Part shown: positions 45,435-56,865 of the stretch, piece by piece
Layout: the number at the start of each line of letters is the position of its first letter
Numbering within the stretch: the first letter of the stretch is position 1
DNA from: Drechslerella dactyloides
Taxonomy: Eukaryota; Ascomycota; Orbiliomycetes; Orbiliales; Orbiliaceae
Reading direction: 5' to 3'
DNA length: 64,000 nt
Assembly: GCA_020064725.1 (NCBI GenBank)
Contig: JAGTWJ010000010.1
Coordinates: 620,001 to 684,000, forward strand
Translations under genes and position numbers: made by a program
The notes under the pieces: generated by a model
The model's database searches: none
The model's input: the letters and a program-made list of their open reading frames with translations, nothing else
Told to the model about the DNA's origin: nothing

Positions 45435-46635
45435 AGTGAGTTCACTAGCCTATGGCCTGCACGATGCTATTCTATCGTATTAAAAAATACGCAGGGTGGC
45501 CGAGGAATAAGCCAAACTGTTTCCACTCGGATACTAGAATGCTAGAGAATGAAGAGAAGGGCGATATCGATATATTCACAGCAGCATCTATGGCTAGGGA
45601 CACCGGTGGTACTTATAGATCTCACTGGATGATATACCCAGTACCTTCCATCTGAATAATCCGACGGCTAACCCTTGCAATACCATATTGGATGAGGGTG
45701 TGTCGTGATGTTAGGGCATCAGTACCAAGGCTCTCGTGCATCGGAACCCGCCAGTCTTGTCCCGCCTGCAGCAGTTCGATATATCCGGTATATCCCCGTA
45801 TATATATCCCTAACCCTTTGGTTAGCTTGTCCCTTTGGCTATATGGTGCGCGTGGCCATTCCCCATCTATGGTCTACCCTTGTGCAGGATTTAGGCGGCA
45901 TCTGACCGAGGTCTTTATATTCGATAGCAGCGATATATTATAGATTCATTTATATTTATACGTGTACACAACATGTATCCTGATGTCTGGTATGTAAGCC
46001 AATTTGATATATATCGATAGCCGCATTTGATGTTGATACAGCCGGCCATGTGCACGTATCGCGCTAGGATGTCGCCAGTATGATAATACCTGTTTCACAA
46101 AGCGGGTCCGTAAACAATTAATTGAAGTCGAGTATACGTAGTCGAACTTTGGCATCTCTGCAGCAGCACGGTTTGACTTGGCGCTCGCAGCAATGGTGGG
46201 AGCGGTGGAAGATTGTGACCAAGGCGTTTCTTGGAAGTGGCATTGGCAGTCTTGGGAGCCAGGTTTGTGCGTTTCAACAACTTCTGTCGGACCGCATTTC
46301 CACCACATGCCTTTGTATTCCTCCACACATAAGTTCCGGATATGCGCAGCATCTTCAAAGAACGATAGGAGTGGCCGCTATAGGCTCACTATGTTAAACT
46401 ATGTTGCTGCCACGAGAAATCCTGCCATATAATGAAAATGGTTTGACGAGATTACTATAACGATTCGAGCTGCTATGCTAGCTCAATACAAGACACCAAT
46501 GATATGGGCGACGATGGAGACTGGTATCGCAATACAAAGAAGGGAGAATACTCCATAGATATCAGCCATCGAATTCAAAACGCCAAACACTCCTCAATAC
46601 CGAAGCGAGATATAAATATTGCGCCAGGGTTATTA
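45435..46635. other. Intergenic region upstream of the AA9 gene
   Basis: 1.2 kb containing the AA9 promoter and the 3' UTR of the WD40 gene. It is AT-rich with several CCCTT/CCCCG words, but I cannot assert a CreA or Xlr1 site. No gene is seen. Confidence 0.5.
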
Positions 46636-49600
46636 TTATCTGCCGTACACAGCCGGTCGTTCGCCATCCTCATACACTAGAACGACTTGTCCCGCCCGTA
46701 GCAACCTCTGGGCACGCTCTACGCCGCTCTCTTCAGCTTCGGAGGCATTGGGTGCGAGCATCGATCGGTCTTGCACAAAATCTTCTGGCGGCCCATGCCG
46801 TCCGGCGTATGACAGCACCGTCGCCTTCCCAGTTGTCTCGCCAATAATCAGGGCATCGCCATCTGGTGAAAACGCACCACTCATCACAGGATCGTCGAAT
46901 GCCGCCAAGTCGTAGAGGAACGGATCAGCTCTCCTTGGATCCCAGACTTTCACGAAGCCGTCCGAACTCCCCGTGACGAGCAAGCTGCCATCTCCCGTCC
47001 CCCAAGAAGCGAATGTGACACCGGTATCCGCATCTTCGCGATCTCGCTCCGGGCTGAGTGGGGTTCTGGAGTCTGATCACGCGATTAGTCTCAGCTCTGG
47101 TCAGAACGCAATCCCAGGGTTCAACATACCACCATGTTCTAAAACGTGGAGAGGTTCCGACCCATATCTGGTGTCCCACAGGTAGCTCTTTCCATCAGTG
47201 CCTGAGGAGGTTATGTACAGTTGATCAGGGCTGCAGAGATAGTTAGGACATTTTCGGCAGCAGCTCTTTCGAGTAAACTCGACCTACCTGATTGTTACTT
47301 TGTTGATGTCTCTGTGCCTGCACCCAAACTCGAGAATTCGTCGGAAAGTTGCACGAAGATCCCATACCCGTACGTGTGAAAATGTGTCGGGCGTCAATGC
47401 CCGAGCTGGGCCCGAGACGGCGCCGGCCACAAGGAGTTGCTCGCTCTCATTAAGACATATGTCGAGCTGCCTCGTCGAACCAGGCTTAATGCCGCCAATC
47501 TCGGCTCCACGAACAGCATCGAAGACCCTCAAGTCGCCCAGATGGGCTGTAAGCTCACGCCTGTCGCTCTCTTTGTTATCATAAGAGACGAACACCCAAC
47601 CGTTCCGTGCTTTTGAGTTTGTCCAAAGGACAGATGAACCTTCGAATCGGTTGTTACTCGCGGGAAACACTTGGCTGGCGTCCGCCCCACCTTCATCACT
47701 CCCATCGAGAGAGTGCCGGAAGACAACGAGGTCGCCATTCTGTAGGCAGGCAGCACCCGTGTTCTTAAAGCTACTGCTCATCTTCATTCGAGAGATTGGT
47801 GCGGAAAATTTAAGCGATTTCCGCAACTGTTTTTCCTTCACGTCCCATATCTTGACCGTGCTGTCATAGCTTCCCGAATAAAGCAGCCCATTGGAAAAAT
47901 CCACTGATGATACAGTACTGTGTAAATAAGGGTCGAGGATTGCCTCATTCCCTTGATTCGGCGGCCGTATGGTTCGGTGACCGCACATAAATTTTATGCT
48001 GCCTTTGATGTTCCCGAGCATGAGATTCCCCGGTCTGTTGTACATATCGCTATAGGTCGTACAACCTAAAGCGAAGTTTTCCCCAGTCTCATCCCATGTA
48101 CAGTCGACGACGTCACTAGACCCTTCGGTGAAGACTCGGAAGGGCTGTAGGAACCGAAGCGACCTTTGAAGCTCGACCGATCGGACTTCGGCATGGCTTC
48201 TGGGGAGACCTGCCATTGAGCTCCCATCATCCAATGATCGAGCGAGAGAAAGTGACGACCAAGATGGCCATTTCTTCGAAGCGAATGAGCGTTCAATCGT
48301 AATTTCTTTGACATCTGCGGAAGGGTCCACATTTGAGGATAGCACATCTGCCATATAACGAGTGATATCGTCACTCGTTCTACCAAGGAGTTTCGCGGCC
48401 GCGTCGGCGGCTATAGAGACAATGACCGCATGTTTTTCTCCCAACGAACGGCTCGAAGAGGCAAGGAAGTCCCGTAAAGCATATATCCCGGCATCAATAG
48501 AAAAAGCCGTAGTGACGAAATCTGAACACGCGATATAGGCTGTCAGCCAAACTCGCTGCGCCTCGTTCGCCGAGAATGATATGTGGGCTCGAAATCCGAC
48601 TAAAGACTAATTAGAACATGTATCTTTTTGCATTCGGCCTTGAAGATCTGGCAACTGGCTTACCTAGCGAATCAAGGCGGCTATCTAATCTCAATTCTCG
48701 CAGATGGATCCTCGCTTCATAAGTCAGATATGGCCGCCGTGATGTATCGTCTCTTCTTTTGGGCGAGTATGAAGATTGCTGTTCAGAAGATATCTGAGAA
48801 GCTCTATCTTTTGAAGTCACGCCATTACTGGCCATCTCTAGTCTTTTCACAGCTACCCGTAGCTCATCGACGTCGTCTAGGGGATCATATTCGTCGAAGC
48901 AGTCACTATCGCAACCGTCGTCATTATTATCGGGTTGTGGATCTTTTATCGGATGCTTGCGGCATCTCGGGACGATAGTGTGTTCTGCCAGCTGATTTAA
49001 TGAGTTACCGTGCGATTTCAAGATTGAGCTTGCGCATTGCCCCTTGCCGTGAAATGCTTCTTGCTGTTCACACAGTTCTTCCTTTGAGAGAGCTTGTTCT
49101 AACCAGATGTTGTCTCGCAGGTACGAAAAGCCCGGTAACGAGTCGTCTTGGTAGACGTCGGAATGGAGACGTGCTACAATTTGATCGAATTCTGGCAACT
49201 CGTACAACGTACTAGCATCAATATGATTGATGATCTTCTTTACGTCATCATTCGATACGCCTATCAGATCTGTGCTTGAACTCCTGCGGGTGGCCTAGTA
49301 GCATAAAAGGCAGAAAGTTAGATGATAGCTTGGAAACCAGTAATCGTACAGTGAACCTACGGAACTCTGTGGTGTGCATGACCTCGCGTTCCTACTAGGC
49401 CGTGGACTGCGAGATGACCTCAACGCGCTTCTAATCGAATCTAGACCTGGATTCCGAGCCGACATAGGAGGCTCTACACTGGTTTGGGGAATGGACTGAG
49501 GTTCAAGAAGAGCACTGGGGCCTTTGGTTGGTGAATCTAAGAACGCTGCTTGCGGAAGATTGGGTTCTGGAACCGGGTTCAGGGTCCTTGGTGATGCTTG

Positions 49601-50596
49601 GTCGGGGTTATTGAGCAGTTGGTCTCCTCCCACAAGCTGTGCCTCAGATGAAATTGCATGACTCGAAGCATTTTCTTTCCGGCCTGGCAAAACCTCTGTG
49701 TCTTCCAGAAGTGTAAATGGCGAGACTGGCGCAGCAGGCTCATTGCTGGAAGCGCTGGCAGCTTCTAAGTTGCTTGGACATGTGTCTCTTGTGATTGAAT
49801 CATATTTCCGCTTCAACTTAGGCGATTCTTCCGGCGCGTGCCCATTCTCAAAGAGATAAGGCATCATAGGAGCTCCAGCGATTGGTTTCCCAATACTGGT
49901 AGCTATGCCGCAAGGCTGATGTGGCGAATTATCTTCAATAGTTGTTGATACTCCAGGCACCGGTTGTTTGGTAGATACGACTCTCCATCGGCTCATAAAT
50001 TCATTTACGGTGGTGGAAGGCGTATGAGAATGCGACTGTTGGTCTGGGCCTTGTATTTGGTAGCTCGCAGACCCCGGCGTCGGAGCGGGCCGTTCATGAG
50101 CGACTGTAGAGCAAGAGCTTGCCCTGGGTGAAGTTGAAACCGGTGGTACAGAAGGATGCTGCTGGGAGCTGCTCCGAAACTCCCGCAAGCTGGGAGGCCT
50201 CGGATATATCTCGGGGTAGGTATTGGACGCGTTTGTATCTGGAGCTGCCGGAGTGACCTGTTGACTGGGATTCATCTGATGACTGCGACAGTTGCGATTG
50301 CCGTTGCTGGTTTGGACTGGCGTTCCTTCAATCGATATAATACAGTCAGCCCAGCAGTTCCCGAGTCTTCACAGCCCCCTATACGCAAAGCTTCTAAACC
50401 GCGAGTCCCGGCGCTCCTGCCGACGCTGCTTCTGATATAACTGTCGCGAAGCACGAAGCGCATGCTGGTTCGCAGTCTCGAGATTGGTTGTCGGCGTGTG
50501 GTGTTGCGAGAGCGTCAAACTGAACAAAGGACATTTGCATTGCTGAGTCAGCAGCTTACCGAGTTCTCTCCAAAATTCACCCGACGACATGTTCAT
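46636..50596 (-). CDS. WD40 protein, probable DDB1-CUL4 receptor (DIM-9/Raf1-like)
   Basis: Six exons (50596-50385, 50282-49361, 49294-48664, 48599-47288, 47230-47130, 47072-46636) join to 1204 residues. The first 590 or so are Ser/Pro-rich and disordered, with one acidic patch (NNDDGCDSDCFDEYDPLDDV). WD40 repeats occupy the C-terminal half: GLLYSGSYDSTVKIWDVKEK, SHVRVWDLRATFRRI, KSYLWDTRYGSEPL and GFVKVWDPRRADPF. Three of these end in WDxR, the DWD box by which DCAF proteins bind DDB1. Large WD40 proteins with this layout in filamentous fungi include DIM-9 of the DCDC histone H3K9 methylation complex (Raf1 in fission yeast). That assignment is inference from architecture and not from a sequence match. 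It shares a 77-bp divergent promoter with the mS33 gene. Confidence 0.6.
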
Positions 50597-50673
50597 CGGC
50601 TCGTCGAAACAACCAGCGATGCAGTTCTGATCACAACCATCAACATCGACTCAGTGGGGATACATCTGGCGGG
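50597..50673. promoter_or_regulatory. 77-bp shared divergent promoter
   Basis: Only 77 bases separate the start codon of the WD40 gene (-) from that of the mS33 gene (+). Both promoters must overlap each other or the opposite gene's leader. Confidence 0.6.
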
Positions 50674-51122
50674 ATGGCTACCGCGCGGTCTCGGATCCTG
50701 GACCTGATGCGGGTCAGTGTCACTGATATTCGGCCCCAATTACCTTCCAGTCGCTGATTCTTTCGCCAGGTCTCCTGCAGGCTTTTCAATACAACCTTCA
50801 ATCCGACAGGCGAACGTACCGGAAATAAGATTTTGAGGGCACGATTGAAAGGCCCCTCTCTAGCCCAGTACTATCCTAAGGACTACCTCACCATCAAACA
50901 GTTCAGGAGAGGTTTCCCGGAGTTGGCGATTAGTGACGAGAAAGAAGAGTACCGGGTGCAACAAGTCGAAGAGTATGTTACTGAAGAATATGAATTTGGA
51001 GTCAGCTGAGGTCTAACATAAATGGTTATAGTAAAAAATTGCGGGGGAAGGGCGCGCCCAAGAAATACAAGCTGGGAAGACCAGGCACCGGCACAAAGAA
51101 GAAGAAAGCCAAGCGGAAGTAA
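50674..51122 (+). CDS. rsm27: Mitochondrial small ribosomal subunit protein mS33
   Basis: Subunit of the mitochondrial ribosome small subunit (yeast Rsm27). Three exons (50674-50712, 50770-50972, 51032-51122) give 110 residues, the normal length. The core NPTGERTGNKILRARLKGPS then LAQYYPKDYLTIKQFRRGFP is strongly diagnostic. The basic C-terminus RGKGAPKKYKLGRPG ends in a Lys-rich tail. The N-terminal 13 residues (MATARSRILDLMR) are basic and short, consistent with a built-in import signal. Confidence 0.93.
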
Positions 51123-51852
51123 ACCGTTCTCGGGACTTGAACTATCCAGCTGGTCAATTGATCACAGTGGCTATCGAATTAAGGCTGGGCGATTCATTTC
51201 TGGCGCTTTGCAATCGTTTGGCCAGCACATTGAGGCGTATCTCAATTGCCAAAGCATATGATTCGCGGAGCGATGTACATACAAATAATCCCATGATACC
51301 ATTATAGTATATGCATTACCGTCGCTTCGGAGCCTTATACTATGAGTGCTAGAGAGGCGGTATCAAAAAACCATGGTAATTCATCAATATGGTTGTCTTT
51401 GTTGAGACTTCACCTCCCGTATTGGACAATTCGACTGCAATCTATTGCGATAGGATAGGATTAGACTTGCCGCCTAATATTTTTTAGCTCTATCATTCTA
51501 TATATATATATTCAGTAGATGATTCCATTGGACTTGACTCTGATGGCTTTAGGGACAAGTCAACCTCCCCGCGAACAATAAATGGTTGACGTCCGACCTT
51601 TCCGATATATGAGGGCTGGTGCAGTTCGCGGCGTGTTGGCCAATCAGAGCCCTTGCATTTGCGGCGAGGTAAACTGCCCCAAATGTAATTTGGCCGACAG
51701 CCGACATCACTGACCTCACCGACCCGCGCCTTTCGCCCGCTGGCTTGCGTCAATTGCCTTCGACGACTCGATACATTCCCGGAACCCCTCAAAGCCATTA
51801 CCGGTGGATCCCAGCCACCATCGTGGGCTGCTGGAGGCTTCGCAACCCCACA
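51123..51852. other. Intergenic region between mS33 and 78 kDa subunit genes
   Basis: 730 bp with both genes on the plus strand. A (TA)n run lies at about 51499-51511. The region holds the promoter and leader of the complex I gene. Confidence 0.55.
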
Positions 51853-54481
51853 ATGCTTCGACAATCTCTTACACGGTCCCTCCGGCGGACGGCGAACTTC
51901 AAGAACGCAAGGACCTTCTCCGGCACGCCACATCGCGGCGCAGCACAAGATGTCGAAATCACAATTGGTATGGCGAACGTATACGAACCTTAATGGCGAT
52001 TAAGATGGAGGTGGCTGACGGGAGGACGTATCTAGATGGCACCAAGGTCTCGGTCCCAGCGGGGTCGGCCTTGATCCAGGCTTGCGAGAAAATCGGCGTT
52101 ACAATTCCGAGGTACGAGGACCGAGACGTTGATTGGCACTATTCGGACATACGGGTCATTGGTAGTTGACGCCGAGGGATCTTCCAGATATTGTTACCAT
52201 GAGAGACTTTCAATAGCTGGTAACTGCAGAATGTGCCTCGTGGAAGTCGAGAGGTCACCCAAGCCAGTGGCTAGCTGTGCATGGCCAGTCACTGTAAGTC
52301 AAGGCTTCCGACAGGCCTGCTTGTTAGTTGACCTAATGCTGATATATCTTAGCCCGGGATGGTGGTCAAAACCAATACTCCAATGGTGCACAAGGCTAGA
52401 GAAGGAATAATGGAGTTTCTATTGGCAGTGAGTATATTGAATGGACTGCGTTTCGAACTCGGCTAATTACAATGAATAGAACCACCCACTGGATTGCCGT
52501 ATGTCCTAAGCTCTCCTGGAGAGAAGATGAATTCGCTTGCTGACAGATTATCCAGCTATCTGTGACCAAGGTGGAGAATGTGATCTTCAGGATCAATCTA
52601 TGAGATATGGCGCGGACAGGGGAAGATTCCACGAGATTGGTGGAAAGCGCGGAGTCGAAGACAAGAATATCGGACCCCTCGTCAAGGTAGTAGTCATTTA
52701 TCCCCCTCCAGGCCGATGACAAATTCGCTAAAGTTTAGAGAAGACTTCGATGAATCGATGTATTCATTGCACCCGATGTATTCGATTCGCGAATGATGTT
52801 GCTGGAGCGCCTGAGTTCGGATCAACCGGCCGTGGAAACGACATTCAAATCGGTACCTATTTGGAGCGGAATCTGAATACAGAACTTTCGGGGAACGTCA
52901 TCGACCTCTGCCCAGTTGGCGCCCTCACCTCGAGGCCATATGCTTTCCGAGCACGACCCTGGGAACTGAAGAATACTGAAACCATCGACGTTCATAATGG
53001 CATGGGCTCGGCGATTCGGGTTGACACACGAGGGCTTGAGGTTATGAGGGTTCTCCCGCGACTCAACGAAGACATCAATATCGAATGGATCGATGACAAG
53101 ACCAGATTTGCCTGCGATGGCCTCAAGACACAACGGCTGACAACACCTCTGATCAAGAGAGAAAACAAGTTCTATCCTGCGACTTGGGAACAGGCATTGG
53201 CAGAAATTGCCTCAGCTTATGAGAAGATCCAGCCAACAGGAGAGGAAATGAAGGCCATCGCGGGCCATCTAACTGACGCTGAGTCTATGGTCGCTCTCAA
53301 GGATTTGTTTAACTCTCTCGGTTCGGAACAACTGTCAGTCGATCAACCTCAGGGCCATCTTCCACCTGCCCACGGTGTCGACATTCGATCCAACTATCTC
53401 TTCAACTCCTCCATTCACGGGATTGATGAAGCAGACGCCATTCTTCTAGTAGGAACAAACACTCGTCTCGAAGCCGCCGTCCTCAACGCTCGAATCCGTA
53501 AGAGATGGCTCTACTCAGATCTTGAAATTGGTCTCATTGGCGAAAACTTCGACAGTACATTCGAGTATGAGCACCTGGGAGACAATGCTGTGCAACTTCG
53601 GAAGGCCCTGACAGGTCCTTTTGGTAAGAAGCTGGCTGGTGCAAAACGGCCAATGATCATCGTTGGCAGTGGAATCACAGAACATCTCGATGCCAAGGCT
53701 ATATATGAAACCATCGGTTCGTTTGTGGATAAGAATGCTGCCACATTCATCACCCCTGAATGGAATGGGTACAATATTCTTCAGCGGACTGCTGCTCGAG
53801 GCGCCGCTTATGATATCGGCTTTGTGCCCCACTCGACATCGCAATCTACTTCGATCACCAAGTTTGTATATCTGCTGGGTGCAGATGAAATCACCCCCCA
53901 GGATATTCCACCGGGCGCTTTTGTTATTTATCAAGGTCACCACGGAGATACAGGGGCTCAATACGCCGATGTCATCCTGCCTGGAGCAGCGTTCACTGAG
54001 AAGAACGCGACATATGTGAACACGGAGGGGCGGACGCAGATAACAAGAGCAGCTACCTCGTTGCCTGGTGCGGCGCGAGAAGATTGGAAGATCGTTCGCG
54101 CTGTTAGCGAATTTCTCCGCAAGCCATTAAACTACGACGACCTTCCAACTCTGAGGTCGAGAATGTCAGAAATCAGTCCCACACTTGTCACTTACGATGT
54201 GCTCGAGAAGCCCAGTCAAGGGATCGCAGGGCTGGGTGTTAAAACCTCGCTTGTCGAGAAGAACAGAGGCTCAAAGGCGTTGGGCGACCCTATCAAACGC
54301 GTCATCCATGACTTCTACTTTACTGATGTCATTTCGAGAAGGTTTGTGACACCCTGTTATCAGGCATATGGCATAATATAAGCATACTAATGGCAATCAC
54401 AGTTCCCCGACGATGGCCCGGTGCTCAGCAGCAAAATTAGCACCCGGCAGCGAATCAGAGGTGCAGGCCGTGTTTGCTTGA
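51853..54481 (+). CDS. nuo-78: NADH-ubiquinone oxidoreductase 78 kDa subunit
   Basis: Largest subunit of complex I, carrying iron-sulfur clusters of the peripheral arm (bacterial NuoG, Nqo3). Eight exons (51853-51967, 52036-52111, 52188-52293, 52353-52427, 52480-52498, 52556-52686, 52744-54341, 54403-54481) give 732 residues. The presequence ends near residue 32 (RSLRRTANFKNARTFSGT). The 2Fe-2S ligands are Cys55, Cys66, Cys77, Cys80 and Cys94 region (YCYHERLSIAGNCRMCLVEV). 4Fe-4S ligands lie in HPLDCPICDQGGECDLQDQ and CIHCTRCIRF, with CPVGALTSRPY. The remainder is a molybdopterin-oxidoreductase-like fold that has lost its cofactor. Exon 5 is a 19-nt micro-exon. Confidence 0.95.
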
Positions 54482-56865
54482 CAGTGACGTGCATGCTTCT
54501 TCCTGTATAGAACACGATTACATCTCGTGAGGTAAATACAGCTTACTATCATTATGGCTATATATTTGTCTGGCATTTTTTTTTTCCTGAAGCGCCTATC
54601 CCAGGTCCCGTTTTAACTTTTGACGGACCGGGTAAATGTCTATACTTGAAGTAATTCGCCTGTACATTTCCCCCCCAAATGCAATGCAGAAATGCCGAGG
54701 AGAGGATACTCTGTACCGTGATCCCGAAGGCCGGTAACGGCACACACTACTTGAAATTATTTTCACATGTACAGTCAATTTAATTTTTTTGGCTCCGGAC
54801 CGAACCGCAGCCTGCAGCAGACGGCATCGTCGCCTTGATGGTAAACGACCCATTACGCCGGTAGCATTGTCGTAGATAAGTCAGTAGTCTCAGTCATCTT
54901 GGGCCGCCATCCCCATGTGCCACTCCACCGCAGCAGCGCCAGCCGGCTGGGTGGAGTTGTGTGGAAGTGGTGTGCGCGGGCGTGTTCAGGTTGGATTGTG
55001 GTGGGCCGTGCTGCAAATGGCCACGGCTCGTCCACTCGTCTAAGCGCCGCGCCCTTGCTGACCACCAATCAACCACGTTTTCCGACCAGCCAATCGAATC
55101 ACGACTCAAGCTGGACCTGCCTAACCGCCCAGATCTTACCGAAAGAGGTCGTCCGACATGGTCTGTCCTATTTATAGAATCGATTTCTCTGGACCTGGAG
55201 TCAGCATGTTAGAAGTCTCTTGTCGGGCAATGCGATGGGGTTCGCGAACTTCGAGGTCCGGAGCGATCACTGAAGCGCAATTAGAGATACCTGCAATTCG
55301 CCAAAAAACCATCGCTTTTCAAAGGCTTTCATCAGACGAAAAGAGTCTGAATTCAATCCGAGAGAATCATGCCGCACGGTGTGGCGCATCCTAAAAATAA
55401 ATATGTTCAGCAAGGATTCCGAGCTCTCGGGAAGCCCTTTGCAGCGATGCGGATACCGTATGTGCGTGAGCACGTCTTTCAGAACTTTCTACGATATTAG
55501 TAGTTGGGGAATCCATGCTCGGCGCTAACGTGCATAGGACCTGCATCTCTCGACCAACCTCGTCAGTAGTGCTGCGTCCACAGGGCTTGGGGTTTCTCGA
55601 GGAACATCCTTGGTGCCTGAACAAAGAGCACATGCCCACCAATAGAGTGCGGTTCGCGGTCAGCTCCACTGCAGGTCGCGAGCTTCCACATCCAGGTTGC
55701 TGGTCAATTATTAGCTCTGACCTGTTTACTGAACGGCTGGCCTCAAGAAGCTCTTTATGGCATAATCTACAAATGCCAACTTTCAACGGGATGACTGGAT
55801 GAGCTTGGATCGAGCTGCAGTAACTTGTGGAGGCATGCAACCGTCATCCACCCGACCCTTGGTCGTCCCAGCTGTCGGTGCAGCCCCACCACCAGGAGAA
55901 TGCTAAAGAGGATTGGGGCACACAGAAACGGGAGGGAGCTTGAGAACTCCCTGCCCGGCCAATCACGATATTTAGTACAAAGCCAGAGATAGGTCCCAAG
56001 AACTGGGTGAGCAGGAGTGGAGCCATTGATTGGCTGCGGGCGAGTCCATCATTGGTGCTTCTTTTGCCAACACCTTAAGCGGGACTCTCTCCGGCATGTC
56101 TTAAGTCTAGTCGGAGACTCTGCCTTCATCTTGGGAATCTTGTCTTTGGTCTCATTTCAATCTTTACCCTCCCAGCGGGAGCAATTTCTTACCTCCCTCT
56201 TGCTTTTTCGCGCTTGCATCTGTTAAATGCATGGGCCGCGTTTTTTCTTGCCCAGGTCCAGCGATCGATATTGACAGTGCCGCAGAGGTGCGTTTGGAGT
56301 CCCTCGTCCCTTCTACGATCCCCTCTTTTTTTTTTTGTGGTTGCAGTGTTTGCTTACTCGTTCCTCCCGCCTCGATAGCTCCTTTCAATTCCCTGTCGCG
56401 AGCAGGTGCCTGATGAAGGTCTCGGTTGTTTTGCTTAAGAAGTCGGTTTCCGAACGCCGTTCGCAATAAAGGGTGTTGCTGGGGCTTCAAGCCTGCGCGC
56501 CCTCGCCTTCGAAGCTATTGTCATAAAAGGAGTCTGCGCGGGCGTGATCCTCGATCTCAATCACGAAGCTTTCGTGGATCTACCATATCCAACTGGGCAG
56601 TTTCCTTCGAGTCGGTGAGGCCAAAACCAAGTTGGGACAGTAACTGGGCAGGTTTTGCGCTCCAGCAACATCTTACAGCAACAATCGGGTCACGACTCGC
56701 ACACGCCTTATCGAAGCGAATGCGCTACGTCGACCTTCCTTGACGACGTCTGGACAAATGCTTTCTACGTTACACCCCTCAGGATTCTAATACGAATGAA
56801 CTGAGCCATACGACAACGATTCGCGAAGTACCTATATCTGCACCCCGCATTTGACCAATCTCAAG
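54482..56865. other. 2.4-kb gap upstream of the proline-rich gene
   Basis: Contains the 3' end of the complex I gene, then long non-coding DNA. The part at 56150-56450 is strongly C/T-rich and holds a T11 run, resembling a long leader or leader intron of the downstream gene. Open frames are short and without domains. Confidence 0.5.
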
